Below, piece after piece: positions 47,374 to 55,984 of a DNA stretch of 64,000 nucleotides. Source of the stretch: Roseovarius gaetbuli (GTDB lineage: Bacteria > Pseudomonadota > Alphaproteobacteria > Rhodobacterales > Rhodobacteraceae); NCBI RefSeq assembly GCF_900172365.1, contig NZ_FWFJ01000017.1, positions 1 to 64,000 of the forward strand, in the 5' to 3' direction. Made by a program: the position numbers and the translations under genes. The stretch's first letter is position 1. The number at the start of each line of letters is the position of its first letter. The notes below the pieces were generated by a model. The model was not told where the DNA came from. It worked only from the letters and a program-made list of their open reading frames with translations, and did no database searches.

Positions 47374-47759
47374 CGCGTCAACCCCCCGAAATCAAAGCTC
47401 CTGACGGCACGCGCGGCGTGACCTTGCTGGAACTGGTGGTCGCCGTTTTCGTGCTCTCCATCGGCACCATCGCCGCCCTGCGCAGCGCTGATCAGGCTGG
47501 TCGCGTTCTTGGCGGCGAGGCGGCCCGTGTCATGGCCATGCAAGTGGCCTTGAACAGGGCTGAAGAGCTTCGGCTTTTGGGCGCGATTGGCGCGCGCAGC
47601 CTGAGCAACCGGGTCGTTTACGGGCCCTACACCTGGCAGGTCGCGGTCAGTGAAAAGGCCACGCGCGCCGGGTTCACCGAGGCAACGATCACCGCGCGCA
47701 GCCCGGATCAGCCGGGCGGCCGCGTCGTGGTGATCGCGCCGACCGAGGTGGTGCAATGA
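47370..47759 (+). CDS. gspI: Minor pseudopilin GspI
   Basis: 129 residues; leader RG before VTLLELVVAVFVLSIG and a short globular domain with NRAEELRLLG, a common GspI feature. The ATG at 47370 forms ATGA with the gspH stop; an in-frame start 12 bases upstream is less likely. Initiates the pseudopilus tip complex with J and K. Confidence 0.85.
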   Translation: MTRQPPEIKAPDGTRGVTLLELVVAVFVLSIGTIAALRSADQAGRVLGGEAARVMAMQVALNRAEELRLLGAIGARSLSNRVVYGPYTWQVAVSEKATRAGFTEATITARSPDQPGGRVVVIAPTEVVQ

Positions 47760-48385
47760 GCGCGCCAAACCCACCGCGCACCGCGCAGGACCGGGGGCTG
47801 ACCCTGCTTGAACTTGTTGCGGTGCTGTCGATTTTTGCGATGGTCGCGGTCATGGGACTTCAGGCGCTTGGCGGCATGATGCGCGCGCGCGACCGGATCA
47901 CCGACGCCGATGAAAAGGCGGCGGCCCTGTCGCGCGGGCTTGTCCTGTTGCGCAATGATCTGAAATCCGCCGCGGCTCTTGGGTTCTGGCCCCCCGAAAG
48001 CATCGAAGCCGAGCCCGCTTTTCTGGATCAGAGCGCGGATGAGGGCCGACTTGCCTTTTCGACCTCTGGTCAGCCGGTTTTGCCCGAGGATCAGGCGGCG
48101 GGGCAGTCGCGGGTGATTTGGCGGTATGACCGCGAGGACGAGCGTCTTATCCGTCAGGTCTGGCCGGTTCTGCGGCCTGCCTCGGAGGCCGCACGTGCGC
48201 CGGAAACGGTGGTTTTTGACCACATCGCCAGCTTTCGCGTGAGCGCCTATGCCAGCCTCGAAGAAGGCTGGGTTGCGGGCTGGGGCGTGCCCGGACCATT
48301 GCCGCGCCCGGATTTGCCCGATGCGGTGGACATTCAGTTTGACTCGGATGTTTACGGGCCTTTGCGGGTCATGGTGCGCTTTTGA
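47756..48385 (+). CDS. gspJ: Minor pseudopilin GspJ
   Basis: 209 residues; leader DRG before LTLLELVAVLSIFAMVAV, Glu at +5, and a larger globular domain as expected for GspJ. Overlaps gspI by 4 bases and gspK by 1. Confidence 0.85.
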   Translation: MSAPNPPRTAQDRGLTLLELVAVLSIFAMVAVMGLQALGGMMRARDRITDADEKAAALSRGLVLLRNDLKSAAALGFWPPESIEAEPAFLDQSADEGRLAFSTSGQPVLPEDQAAGQSRVIWRYDREDERLIRQVWPVLRPASEAARAPETVVFDHIASFRVSAYASLEEGWVAGWGVPGPLPRPDLPDAVDIQFDSDVYGPLRVMVRF

Positions 48386-49308
48386 TGACCGAGGATCGCG
48401 GCATAGCCTTGTTGAATGCGCTGATCATGGTGGCGGCGATTTCTGCCGTGGCGGCGGGGCTTATGCTGCGCGCCGAAACAAGCCGGAGCCGGGTCGAGCA
48501 TGTGCAGATCAGCGAGCAGGCGATGTTGCATCTGGATGCGGCGGAAATGCTGATTGATCCGGTGTTGCGCGCCGATTGGGAGCGTGACCAGAACCTTGAT
48601 CACCTGCTGGAAGGCTGGGCGCTTGAGAGGTTTGGCGCCGATATTGATCGCGCGGTACTGGCGGGAAAGATTACCGATCTCCAGGGGCTTTTCAACGTCA
48701 ATGCCTTGAGCAATCCAAGCGATCTTGCGGCGGTGCAGGCCTTTGAGAGGTTGTTGCGCGGGCTTGGTCTTCCGGTGTCACTTGGGCGCGAGGTGGCCGG
48801 TTTCGTGCAGGTGCGCGGCCCGGTTCTGGCCGAGGAATATGGCGCGCGCGACATTCCGCTGCGCCCGGCGGGCGGGCCGATTTCCGCGATCGAGGAATTG
48901 CGCCTTGTGCGCGGCATGACGAGCGAGCATTACGCCCGCCTTTTGCCCTTCGTTGCGGCCCTGCCGGTGGGCGTGGCGCTTAACGTCAATACCACCTCTG
49001 CCGCTGTACTTGGCGCGGTTTTGCCCACGGCCAACCCGGCCGGAATAGAGCGTCTTATCGCGGATCGTGGCCGCTTGCCCTTCGCCAATGCCGGTGATTT
49101 CAGAGAACGCGCCGAAACCTTGCTGCATCCGCGCGTGATCGAGCAATCGCAGGCCCCCAAGGGTGGGTTTGGCGTGACAAGCCGTTGGTTTCAGGTACGG
49201 TTTGACCTTGCGCTCGATGGGCGTATTCTAAGCCGCATCGTGACTGTAGAACGATCCGCGCTGACGGGCGCAGTAGAAATCAAGAATCGCCGGGCGAATC
49301 CGCTATGA
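48385..49308 (+). CDS. gspK: Minor pseudopilin GspK
   Basis: 307 residues, by far the longest pseudopilin, as usual. Leader DRG before IALLNALIMVAAISAVAA. The residue at +5 is Asn, not Glu; loss of Glu5 is a known trait of GspK at the tip of the pseudopilus. Two T2SS-K alpha-helical regions follow (FNVNALSNPSDL and NVNTTSAAVLGAVLP). Confidence 0.9.
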   Translation: MTEDRGIALLNALIMVAAISAVAAGLMLRAETSRSRVEHVQISEQAMLHLDAAEMLIDPVLRADWERDQNLDHLLEGWALERFGADIDRAVLAGKITDLQGLFNVNALSNPSDLAAVQAFERLLRGLGLPVSLGREVAGFVQVRGPVLAEEYGARDIPLRPAGGPISAIEELRLVRGMTSEHYARLLPFVAALPVGVALNVNTTSAAVLGAVLPTANPAGIERLIADRGRLPFANAGDFRERAETLLHPRVIEQSQAPKGGFGVTSRWFQVRFDLALDGRILSRIVTVERSALTGAVEIKNRRANPL

Positions 49309-50507
49309 CCCTTGTTTTAAATCGCAAAAAGAGCGCCAAGGCGACGCCGGTGCAAACCCATGATCTTGGCTCTGGTGGGGCCTTGCCGACGCATCCTTTC
49401 GTGGCACTTGTGCCGGGGACGGCGGCGCCGCTGGTGCGGCTTGATCTGCCCGAGGCCCTCAAGGGACAAGCGCGCGACCGGGTGGCGGCGCGGCAATTGC
49501 GCGATGCCTATGGCGGCTCGGATGCGGGGCTTGATCTTCGCCCGGCGCGCCTTGCAGGCACCCGTGATGGCTGGAGCCGGGTGCTGGTTGCCGATATCGC
49601 AGAGCGTCAGGATTGGGCCCGCGCCGTGGCCCCGGCGGGGGCGTTGTGTCGTGCGGTTCTGCCCGACTACCTGGCCTTGCCCGCCGCCCCCGATCTTTGG
49701 GTGATTGAGGCGTGCGGCGACCATATTCGCGCGCGCCTCGGGCCCGAGGATGGCTTTTCCGGCGAGGCCGATCTGGCGCTTACCCTGCTTGAAAAGGCGG
49801 CGGCGCTAGCGCCGCCCCGCGCGGTGTTGCGGCTTGGCGCGGCCGCGCCCGAAATCGACGCCTATCTTGACGCGCAAAACCTCACCATCTGCGGCGCGGC
49901 GTCAGAGCTGGCGGCGCATGGCGTGACCGATCCGCAGGTCTTTGGACATGGCGAGTTTGCGCTTGATCTTGCGCGCGATCCAGGCGCCGAGCGCGCCGAA
50001 ATGCGCCGCCGCTTGCGCCAGTTGCGCCTTCCGGCTGGGCTGGCGGTTCTGGGGCTGGTGGGCTGGGTCGCAGCCACGGTGATGGAGACCCGCGAGTTGC
50101 GCGATCAATCGCTGGCCTATCGCCAGAACGCCGAGCGCATCCTGCGCGACGTGATGATCCCGACAGGCCCAATTTTGGACATTCGCACCCAGGTGACGCA
50201 GCGCCTTGAACGTGCCCGAACCGCGCGCAGCGACGGCGACGCCGAGGCGCGCCCGCTTGATGTGTTGCGCCGCGCAGGCGCGGTTCTGGCCGATCATGAT
50301 GGCACCATCACGCGGGTCAGCTATCAACCCGGCGCAGGTCTGGTGATTGATGTGCAACTGGCGGATTTTGCGGCCCTTGACGCGCTTGTCAGTGCCCTGC
50401 GCACGACGGGTGTCGAGCCAAGGGTGGCACAATCGGTGACCCGCGAGGGGGCGGGCATCGAGGCGGTGCTGGCGATGGCGGTTACGCAGAACGGGGGCCG
50501 CCGATGA
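49305..50507 (+). CDS. gspL: Type II secretion protein GspL
   Basis: 400 residues. A cytoplasmic actin-like domain (1-235) that binds GspE, one membrane segment near residues 245-265 (LPAGLAVLGLVGWVAATV), and a periplasmic ferredoxin-like domain. Recruits the ATPase GspE to the membrane with GspM. Sequence is poorly conserved, so the call rests on architecture and position. Confidence 0.85.
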   Translation: MTLVLNRKKSAKATPVQTHDLGSGGALPTHPFVALVPGTAAPLVRLDLPEALKGQARDRVAARQLRDAYGGSDAGLDLRPARLAGTRDGWSRVLVADIAERQDWARAVAPAGALCRAVLPDYLALPAAPDLWVIEACGDHIRARLGPEDGFSGEADLALTLLEKAAALAPPRAVLRLGAAAPEIDAYLDAQNLTICGAASELAAHGVTDPQVFGHGEFALDLARDPGAERAEMRRRLRQLRLPAGLAVLGLVGWVAATVMETRELRDQSLAYRQNAERILRDVMIPTGPILDIRTQVTQRLERARTARSDGDAEARPLDVLRRAGAVLADHDGTITRVSYQPGAGLVIDVQLADFAALDALVSALRTTGVEPRVAQSVTREGAGIEAVLAMAVTQNGGRR

Positions 50508-51019
50508 CGGGGATGATGGACGCGATCATCGCGGCCTTGCTTGGCCTGAGTGGGCGCGAACGGCTATTGGTGGCGGTGCTGGCGCTGGTAGCGCTGCCTT
50601 TGGGGGTGGTTTACGGCGTGGCTTTGCCGCTTGCGGATGCGCGCCAGGAGGCACAACGCGCCGTGACCGAGGCCCGCGCAACAGAGCTTTGGGTGGCGGA
50701 TCAATCGCTGCTTTATGCCTCGGAAACCACGGCGCTGCGCAATGCGGGCGAGGCGGCAAACGGCGGCCCGCCCATCGGCATCAGCGGCATCGAGGCCAGC
50801 CTTGTCGAGGCGGGCTTGCGCGAAAAGGCCAGCGAATTGGCCAATGCCGCCGATGGCGGCATCACCATGCGGTTTGATGCGGTGCGCTTTACCCGGCTTG
50901 CCGAGTGGCTGAGCGCGCAAGAGACAAGCTGGGGCTATACGCTTGTCGGTTTTGCCTTTGAAAGGGGCGAGCGTGAAGACGTGGTTGCCGCCGATCTGCG
51001 TCTGGTGATTGATCAATGA
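50504..51019 (+). CDS. gspM: Type II secretion protein GspM
   Basis: 171 residues: short cytoplasmic tail, one membrane helix (LLVAVLALVALPLGVVYGVA) and a periplasmic ferredoxin-like domain ending with EWLSAQETSWGYTLVGFAFE, typical of GspM. Overlaps gspL and gspN by 4 bases each. Confidence 0.88.
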   Translation: MTGMMDAIIAALLGLSGRERLLVAVLALVALPLGVVYGVALPLADARQEAQRAVTEARATELWVADQSLLYASETTALRNAGEAANGGPPIGISGIEASLVEAGLREKASELANAADGGITMRFDAVRFTRLAEWLSAQETSWGYTLVGFAFERGEREDVVAADLRLVIDQ

Positions 51020-51783
51020 TCCGTTTCCTTCTTATCGTTGCCGGGGTTCTGTGTGGCCTTGCTCTTGTGGGGCTGAGCGAGGGGCGCGTCGGGCATTTGC
51101 GTGCCTTTGCGCCGCAAATGGTGCCGGGCTGGGCCGCACCGGTCGACAATGGCGCAACGCTTTGGCGGGGCCGCGCGCGCGGCCTGCGCCCGATGGGTCT
51201 TCCGGTCGAGAGCGACGTGACCTGGCGGTTTGCCCGCCTTGGCGCGCCCGGCGCGGTCTGGAGCCTGAGCGCGGTGGCAGAGGGCCTTACTGGCCGGGCC
51301 GAGCTTGGCCTGCCGCTGGCGCGGGACCGGGCAAAAATTAGCGATGGGCGCGCCGAAATCCTGCTTGGAGATTGGCCGGGTCTTGTCCGGGGTGTCGCGC
51401 TTGACGGCTTGTTGACCGTTAGCGACCTGCGCGCCAAGCTTGCCTTGCCTGGGCGGAGCCTGCGGTCGTTTGACGCCGATCTCCGCTGGACCGGGGCGCG
51501 GGTTCAGGGCCAGGACATTGGCACCGGCGAGATGACTGTTCTGTCGGATCAGGGCGGCGGCTGGCGTGCGCCCTTTAGTCTTGCGGGCGATGTGATCACG
51601 GTCAGCGGCACGCTTGAGGGGCGCTTTGGCGCGCCGGTCGCGGTGCTTGAGGTGCGGATCGAAGATGCAGGTGAAATGCCCGCCGAGTGGCAGGCCGCGC
51701 TTGATCGGGTCGCGCGCAAGGACGGCATATCCTGGGTTGTGCGCCGTGATCTTGACCTGTCGCAGGACTGGCCGCTTTTGTGA
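51016..51783 (+). CDS. gspN: Type II secretion protein GspN
   Basis: 255 residues with one N-terminal membrane segment and a long beta-rich periplasmic part of repeated amphipathic strands (AGAVWSLSAVAEGLTG-like). GspN is non-essential in several systems; its role here is unknown. Ends the gspGHIJKLMN unit, 15 bases from the convergent lipoprotein gene. Confidence 0.75.
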   Translation: MIRFLLIVAGVLCGLALVGLSEGRVGHLRAFAPQMVPGWAAPVDNGATLWRGRARGLRPMGLPVESDVTWRFARLGAPGAVWSLSAVAEGLTGRAELGLPLARDRAKISDGRAEILLGDWPGLVRGVALDGLLTVSDLRAKLALPGRSLRSFDADLRWTGARVQGQDIGTGEMTVLSDQGGGWRAPFSLAGDVITVSGTLEGRFGAPVAVLEVRIEDAGEMPAEWQAALDRVARKDGISWVVRRDLDLSQDWPLL

Positions 51784-51798
51784 GCCTTGCGGCGCGCG

Positions 51799-52329
51799 TT
51801 AGCTGCGCGCGCCCAGCTGTTTGAGTTCGACCTTGATATCCCGATGCCGCGAGGCCATGGCCCCGAGCGGATCGAGGTCGCCGTCAAGCGCCATCATTTC
51901 CTTTAGCGCGGCATCTGCCGCGCGCAGCTTGGCCACGGTTTGCGGCCCGGCCGTACCGGCGGTGATCTCGGCGAGCGCACTTTCGTGTTTCGCGGCGCCG
52001 CTGACGGCGAGGGCTGCGGCGCGGTCGCTGCCTTTGCGCGTGCTGGCGAGAGCGTCGGAGACCTGGCCCGCCTCATCATAACGCCCGGCGCGCAACAGGG
52101 CATGTGCATATTCAAGCCGCAAACGCGGCTCAAGCGGGCCGGATTGCGGGATAAGCAAGGCATAGCTATTGATCGCGGTGTCATAATTGCCCGCCTCAAG
52201 CGCCTTGCGCGCCGTGCTGTATTTGCGCTGAAAATTGTTGCCCTCACTGATCGCGCTCGGCTCGCAGGCTGCAAGAGCCATCAAAACCGGCATCAAAATC
52301 AATGGGCTGTTGTTGAAACGAAAGCGCAT
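51799..52329 (-). CDS. TPR lipoprotein, candidate secretin pilotin
   Basis: 176 residues. A lipobox LAAC near residue 22 and two or three TPR-like helical repeats (KALEAGNYDTAINSYALL, EYAHALLRAGRYDEAGQV). It lies on the opposite strand between gspN and gspD, inside the secretion locus and divergent from gspD. TPR lipoproteins serve as pilotins guiding secretins to the outer membrane in type IV pili, so a pilotin for GspD is a reasonable inference, not shown. No classical GspS gene is present. Confidence 0.6.
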   Translation of the reverse strand: MRFRFNNSPLILMPVLMALAACEPSAISEGNNFQRKYSTARKALEAGNYDTAINSYALLIPQSGPLEPRLRLEYAHALLRAGRYDEAGQVSDALASTRKGSDRAAALAVSGAAKHESALAEITAGTAGPQTVAKLRAADAALKEMMALDGDLDPLGAMASRHRDIKVELKQLGARS

Positions 52330-52589
52330 GCGCCCTCCTGCAAATTCTAATGAGCCTTACCTATCACGTCCCAAGAGAGGCCGGCCAAGGAAAAACCGGG
52401 GTGTGAGCGAAAAATCTCAAAGGTGAGTCATAAGTGTGCCAGATGCCGTTTAACAATAGAAACGCCATATGAAATCGGATAGTATGCCCGCGTAATAGCA
52501 AGAAAAACCGTTGATAAACGGCGGTTGGATTCCTGAGGTAATACTAACGGACGGGCGGTATCAATTGATGATGTTCGTAATTTATAACG

Positions 52590-54530
52590 ATGCAGTTTTT
52601 TAGAGTTCTCGCCCTAGGGGCAGTTATCTGGCTGGCGCAGGTGTTTCCCGCGACGGCGCAGGTATCATTGGATTTGCGCGATGCAAGCCTGCGCGACTTC
52701 GTGCAGGTCGTGGCGCAATCCACGGGCCGGAATTTCATCCTTGATGACCGCGTACAAGGCAGCGTGACAGTGGTCGCGCCAAACCAAGTGTCACCCTCGG
52801 CCATCTACGAAATTTTCCTGAATGTTCTTGAGCTTAACCGCCTGACCATTGTCGAGGGCGACGAGGCGGATCGGATCGTTCCGATTGACGTGGCGCGCGA
52901 ACTGGCCCCCGGACAAGAGCGCGCGGGCCTTGGCGGGGATTATGAAACCCGCGTGATCGTTGTGCGCAACAGCCCGGTCGCCGATATTGCCGAGGTGGTG
53001 CGCCCGCTCTTGCCTGCCGAGGCGGTGCTGTCGACGGTGCCGGATGCGGGGCTCATGATCCTGTCGGACCGGCGCGAGAACTTTCAGCGGATCGTCAAGC
53101 TGGTGGACCGGCTTGACACGCCAAGCCGCAATTCGATTGAAACCATCCCGCTGCGCAACGGCAATGCGGCGGATATGCTGTCGGTGATCACCACGCTGGC
53201 GATCACGCCGGCCGGGTCAAGCCTGTCGGCCGATAGCCGCTCGAATGCGCTTATCGTTTCGGGCACGCCAGAATTTCGAGATCGCGTGCGCAGTATCGTC
53301 ACCCAGCTCGACAAACCGCAGCGCAGCATCGCCACCGAAGTGGTGCGCCTGAATTATGCCGATGCAAATGATCTTGCCGATGTGGTTCGCCAGAGCTTTG
53401 GCGCGCAGGCGACTTCTGCCGAGGGGGCCGTCACGGGCAATTCTGCGATCACCATCGTGGCCGAGCCCCAGCAAAACGCGCTTATCATCACGGCGCCCTC
53501 GGACCGGGTAAATGCGATCGTGGCCGCCGTGCGCGGCCTTGATCAGCGCCCCGATCAGGTGCTTATCGAAGCGGTGATTTTCGAGCTGTCGGTCGACAGC
53601 TTTTCCGACCTGTCGTTCCAGTTTGGCGGCGTGATTGAGGATGCAACGGTTGGCGGCGTGGAATTCGCGCTTCAAGGCCGCCCGACGCTGACCAACCTTG
53701 TCGGCACCGTTCTTGCGGGCAATAACCCGACCGGCGGCGGCACCGGTGGGACGATTGCCGCCTTTGACAATAGTGGCATTGGCGGCTTTTTGGCGGCGCT
53801 TGCCAGCAAAAGCTCGACCAAGCTTTTGTCGACCCCGTCGATCCTGACCCTTAACAATCGCGAGGCCGAAATCGTCGTGGCGCAGAACGTGCCCTTCGTC
53901 ACCGGCAGCTTTTCCACCGTCGGCGATAGCGCCGTTCCGAGTCAACCGTTCCAGACCATCCAGCGTCAGGATGTCGGCCTGACCCTCAAGGTCACGCCGC
54001 AGATCACCCGTGATAAAACCGTGCGCCTTGCGATCAATCAAGAGGTGTCGAACCTGACCAATTCCGCCTCGGCGGCGGGCGGCGAGATCACCTCGAAACG
54101 GCAATTGTCGACCAATGTTCTGGTGCGCGACGGACATGTGATCATGCTTGGCGGGTTGATGGAAGACGGCAATGGATCGGTCAATCAGCGTGTGCCGGGG
54201 CTGAGCGAGCTGCCGCTTCTGGGGCGCTTGTTCAAGGGTCGCAGCACCTCGCAGAACCAGCGGGTTTTGCTGGTGATGATGCGCCCGCGCATCCTGAGCA
54301 CCGATGCCGAGGCGCGCGAGCTTACCCGCCGTCTTGCCCGCGAGGCCAAGCGCGCAAGTGCGGCCATCGCGCCGCCCGATGATGGCACCTATCCGCAGGT
54401 GCCGGATTCCACCTTTCCGTTCGACGGGGCCAATCTGAACCAACCGTTCGATGCCCGCTTTATCGACAAGGGCGCGCAGAACCGACGGTTTCCGCCGCTG
54501 CCCTCGCGGCTGCAATTCGTGGATCGGTAA
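52590..54530 (+). CDS. gspD: Type II secretion outer-membrane secretin GspD
   Basis: 646 residues. Signal peptide (cleavage near ATAQ), N0 and N1-N3 ring domains (25-310, e.g. TVVAPNQVSPSAIYEIFLNVL), then the secretin channel domain with LLSTPSILTLNNREAEIVVAQNVPF and VPGLSELPLLGRLFKGR. Forms the dodecameric or larger outer-membrane gate. Its 260-base upstream region is shared with the divergent lipoprotein gene, so gspDEF has its own promoter. Confidence 0.95.
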   Translation: MQFFRVLALGAVIWLAQVFPATAQVSLDLRDASLRDFVQVVAQSTGRNFILDDRVQGSVTVVAPNQVSPSAIYEIFLNVLELNRLTIVEGDEADRIVPIDVARELAPGQERAGLGGDYETRVIVVRNSPVADIAEVVRPLLPAEAVLSTVPDAGLMILSDRRENFQRIVKLVDRLDTPSRNSIETIPLRNGNAADMLSVITTLAITPAGSSLSADSRSNALIVSGTPEFRDRVRSIVTQLDKPQRSIATEVVRLNYADANDLADVVRQSFGAQATSAEGAVTGNSAITIVAEPQQNALIITAPSDRVNAIVAAVRGLDQRPDQVLIEAVIFELSVDSFSDLSFQFGGVIEDATVGGVEFALQGRPTLTNLVGTVLAGNNPTGGGTGGTIAAFDNSGIGGFLAALASKSSTKLLSTPSILTLNNREAEIVVAQNVPFVTGSFSTVGDSAVPSQPFQTIQRQDVGLTLKVTPQITRDKTVRLAINQEVSNLTNSASAAGGEITSKRQLSTNVLVRDGHVIMLGGLMEDGNGSVNQRVPGLSELPLLGRLFKGRSTSQNQRVLLVMMRPRILSTDAEARELTRRLAREAKRASAAIAPPDDGTYPQVPDSTFPFDGANLNQPFDARFIDKGAQNRRFPPLPSRLQFVDR

Positions 54531-54532
54531 CC

Positions 54533-55984
54533 ATGGCGCAGCCGCTTTTGCCCTTCACGCTTGCCCGCGATCAGCAGGTTCTGGTCGAGGGCGGCAGGTT
54601 GCTGGCAGGGCCAGAGGCAAGCGTGCTTGGCCTGCGCGAGGCGCGGCGTCGGGCCGGTGTGCCGCTTAGCGTTGATCACCTTGGCATCGACGCCTTCGAG
54701 GCGCAACTGGCGGCGCTTTATCAGGGCGGCTCTGGCGGGGACGAGGCCGATGGCGAGTTCAGCTTTGACCTTGAAGAGGGCGCAAATGGCCGTGGCCCGC
54801 GCGACCTTTTGGAGGATGGCGAAGAGGCCCCGGTGATCCAGCTCGTGAACCAGCTTTTGCGCCGCGCGGTGCGCGCCGGGGCGTCTGACCTTCATGTCGA
54901 ACCCAACGAGGGCGGCTTGCGCGCGCGCATGCGTGTCGATGGCATGCTGCAATCGGTTCTGGACCGCCAGGATGTGCCGGTGCGCCGCGTGGTGTCGCGC
55001 CTCAAGGTCATGGCAGGCCTCGATATTTCCGAGACCCGCCTTCCGCAGGACGGCCATATCGCGCTGCGCCTTGGCGGGCGCGCGATCGACGTGCGGGTCT
55101 CGACCCTGCCGGGCAATTACGGCGAGCGGGTCGTGATGCGGGTGCTTGATCGCTCGGCCGGCCTCATGCCGCTGGAACAGCTTGGCCTGCGCGCCGATCA
55201 GGTCAGCGTGCTTGAACGCATGGCGGGGCGGCCCAACGGGATTATCCTTGCCACCGGGCCGACCGGCTCTGGCAAAACCACGACGCTTTATTCGTTGCTG
55301 CAACTGGCGAATGACGAAATCCGCAACATCCTGACCGCCGAAGACCCGATTGAATATGACCTTCCCGGCATCTCGCAAAGTCAGGTCAATGCCGAGATCG
55401 GCATGACCTTTGCCGCCGGGCTGCGCGCCGCCCTGCGCCAGGACCCCGATATCATTCTGGTCGGCGAAATCCGCGATCAGGAAACCGCAAGCGTCGCGGC
55501 GCAGGCGTCTTTGACCGGGCACCTGGTGTTTTCCTCGCTGCACGCCAATGGCTCTGTCGGGGCGGTGGTGCGGCTCCGCGATCTGGGGCTTGATGATTTT
55601 CTCATCGCCTCAACCCTGCGCGGCGTGATCGCGCAACGCCTCTTGCGCCAACTGTGCAAAACCTGCCGGAAAGCCGCAGCGCCCGCGCCCGACGAGGCCC
55701 GGCATTTCCACACCGCCAAGCTTGCCGCGCCCGATGGAATTTATCACCCGGTCGGCTGTGAGGCCTGCAACAACACCGGCTATGCGGGGCGGGTCGGCGT
55801 CTTTGAAATCCTTGAGGTCAGCGAGACCCTGCGCGCCACCATCGACAAGGGCGGCTCCGAGCTTGAGATGAAAGAGGTGGCGCTTGAGCCCGATCAAACC
55901 CTCTTTGGTCAATCCCTGCATCAGGTCGCGGCCGGTAAAACCAGCCTCGCCGAGGCGCTGCGCGTGGTGGGCGACGCGCTGTGA
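54533..55984 (+). CDS. gspE: Type II secretion ATPase GspE
   Basis: Cytoplasmic hexameric ATPase of 483 residues powering pseudopilus growth. Walker A GPTGSGKTTTLYS near residue 242, Asp box and Walker B region VGEIRDQETA, His box LVFSSLHANG. A tetracysteine zinc site near the C-terminus reads CKTC then, about 45 residues on, CEAC. Two bases after gspD and overlapping gspF by 4. Confidence 0.95.
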   Translation: MAQPLLPFTLARDQQVLVEGGRLLAGPEASVLGLREARRRAGVPLSVDHLGIDAFEAQLAALYQGGSGGDEADGEFSFDLEEGANGRGPRDLLEDGEEAPVIQLVNQLLRRAVRAGASDLHVEPNEGGLRARMRVDGMLQSVLDRQDVPVRRVVSRLKVMAGLDISETRLPQDGHIALRLGGRAIDVRVSTLPGNYGERVVMRVLDRSAGLMPLEQLGLRADQVSVLERMAGRPNGIILATGPTGSGKTTTLYSLLQLANDEIRNILTAEDPIEYDLPGISQSQVNAEIGMTFAAGLRAALRQDPDIILVGEIRDQETASVAAQASLTGHLVFSSLHANGSVGAVVRLRDLGLDDFLIASTLRGVIAQRLLRQLCKTCRKAAAPAPDEARHFHTAKLAAPDGIYHPVGCEACNNTGYAGRVGVFEILEVSETLRATIDKGGSELEMKEVALEPDQTLFGQSLHQVAAGKTSLAEALRVVGDAL

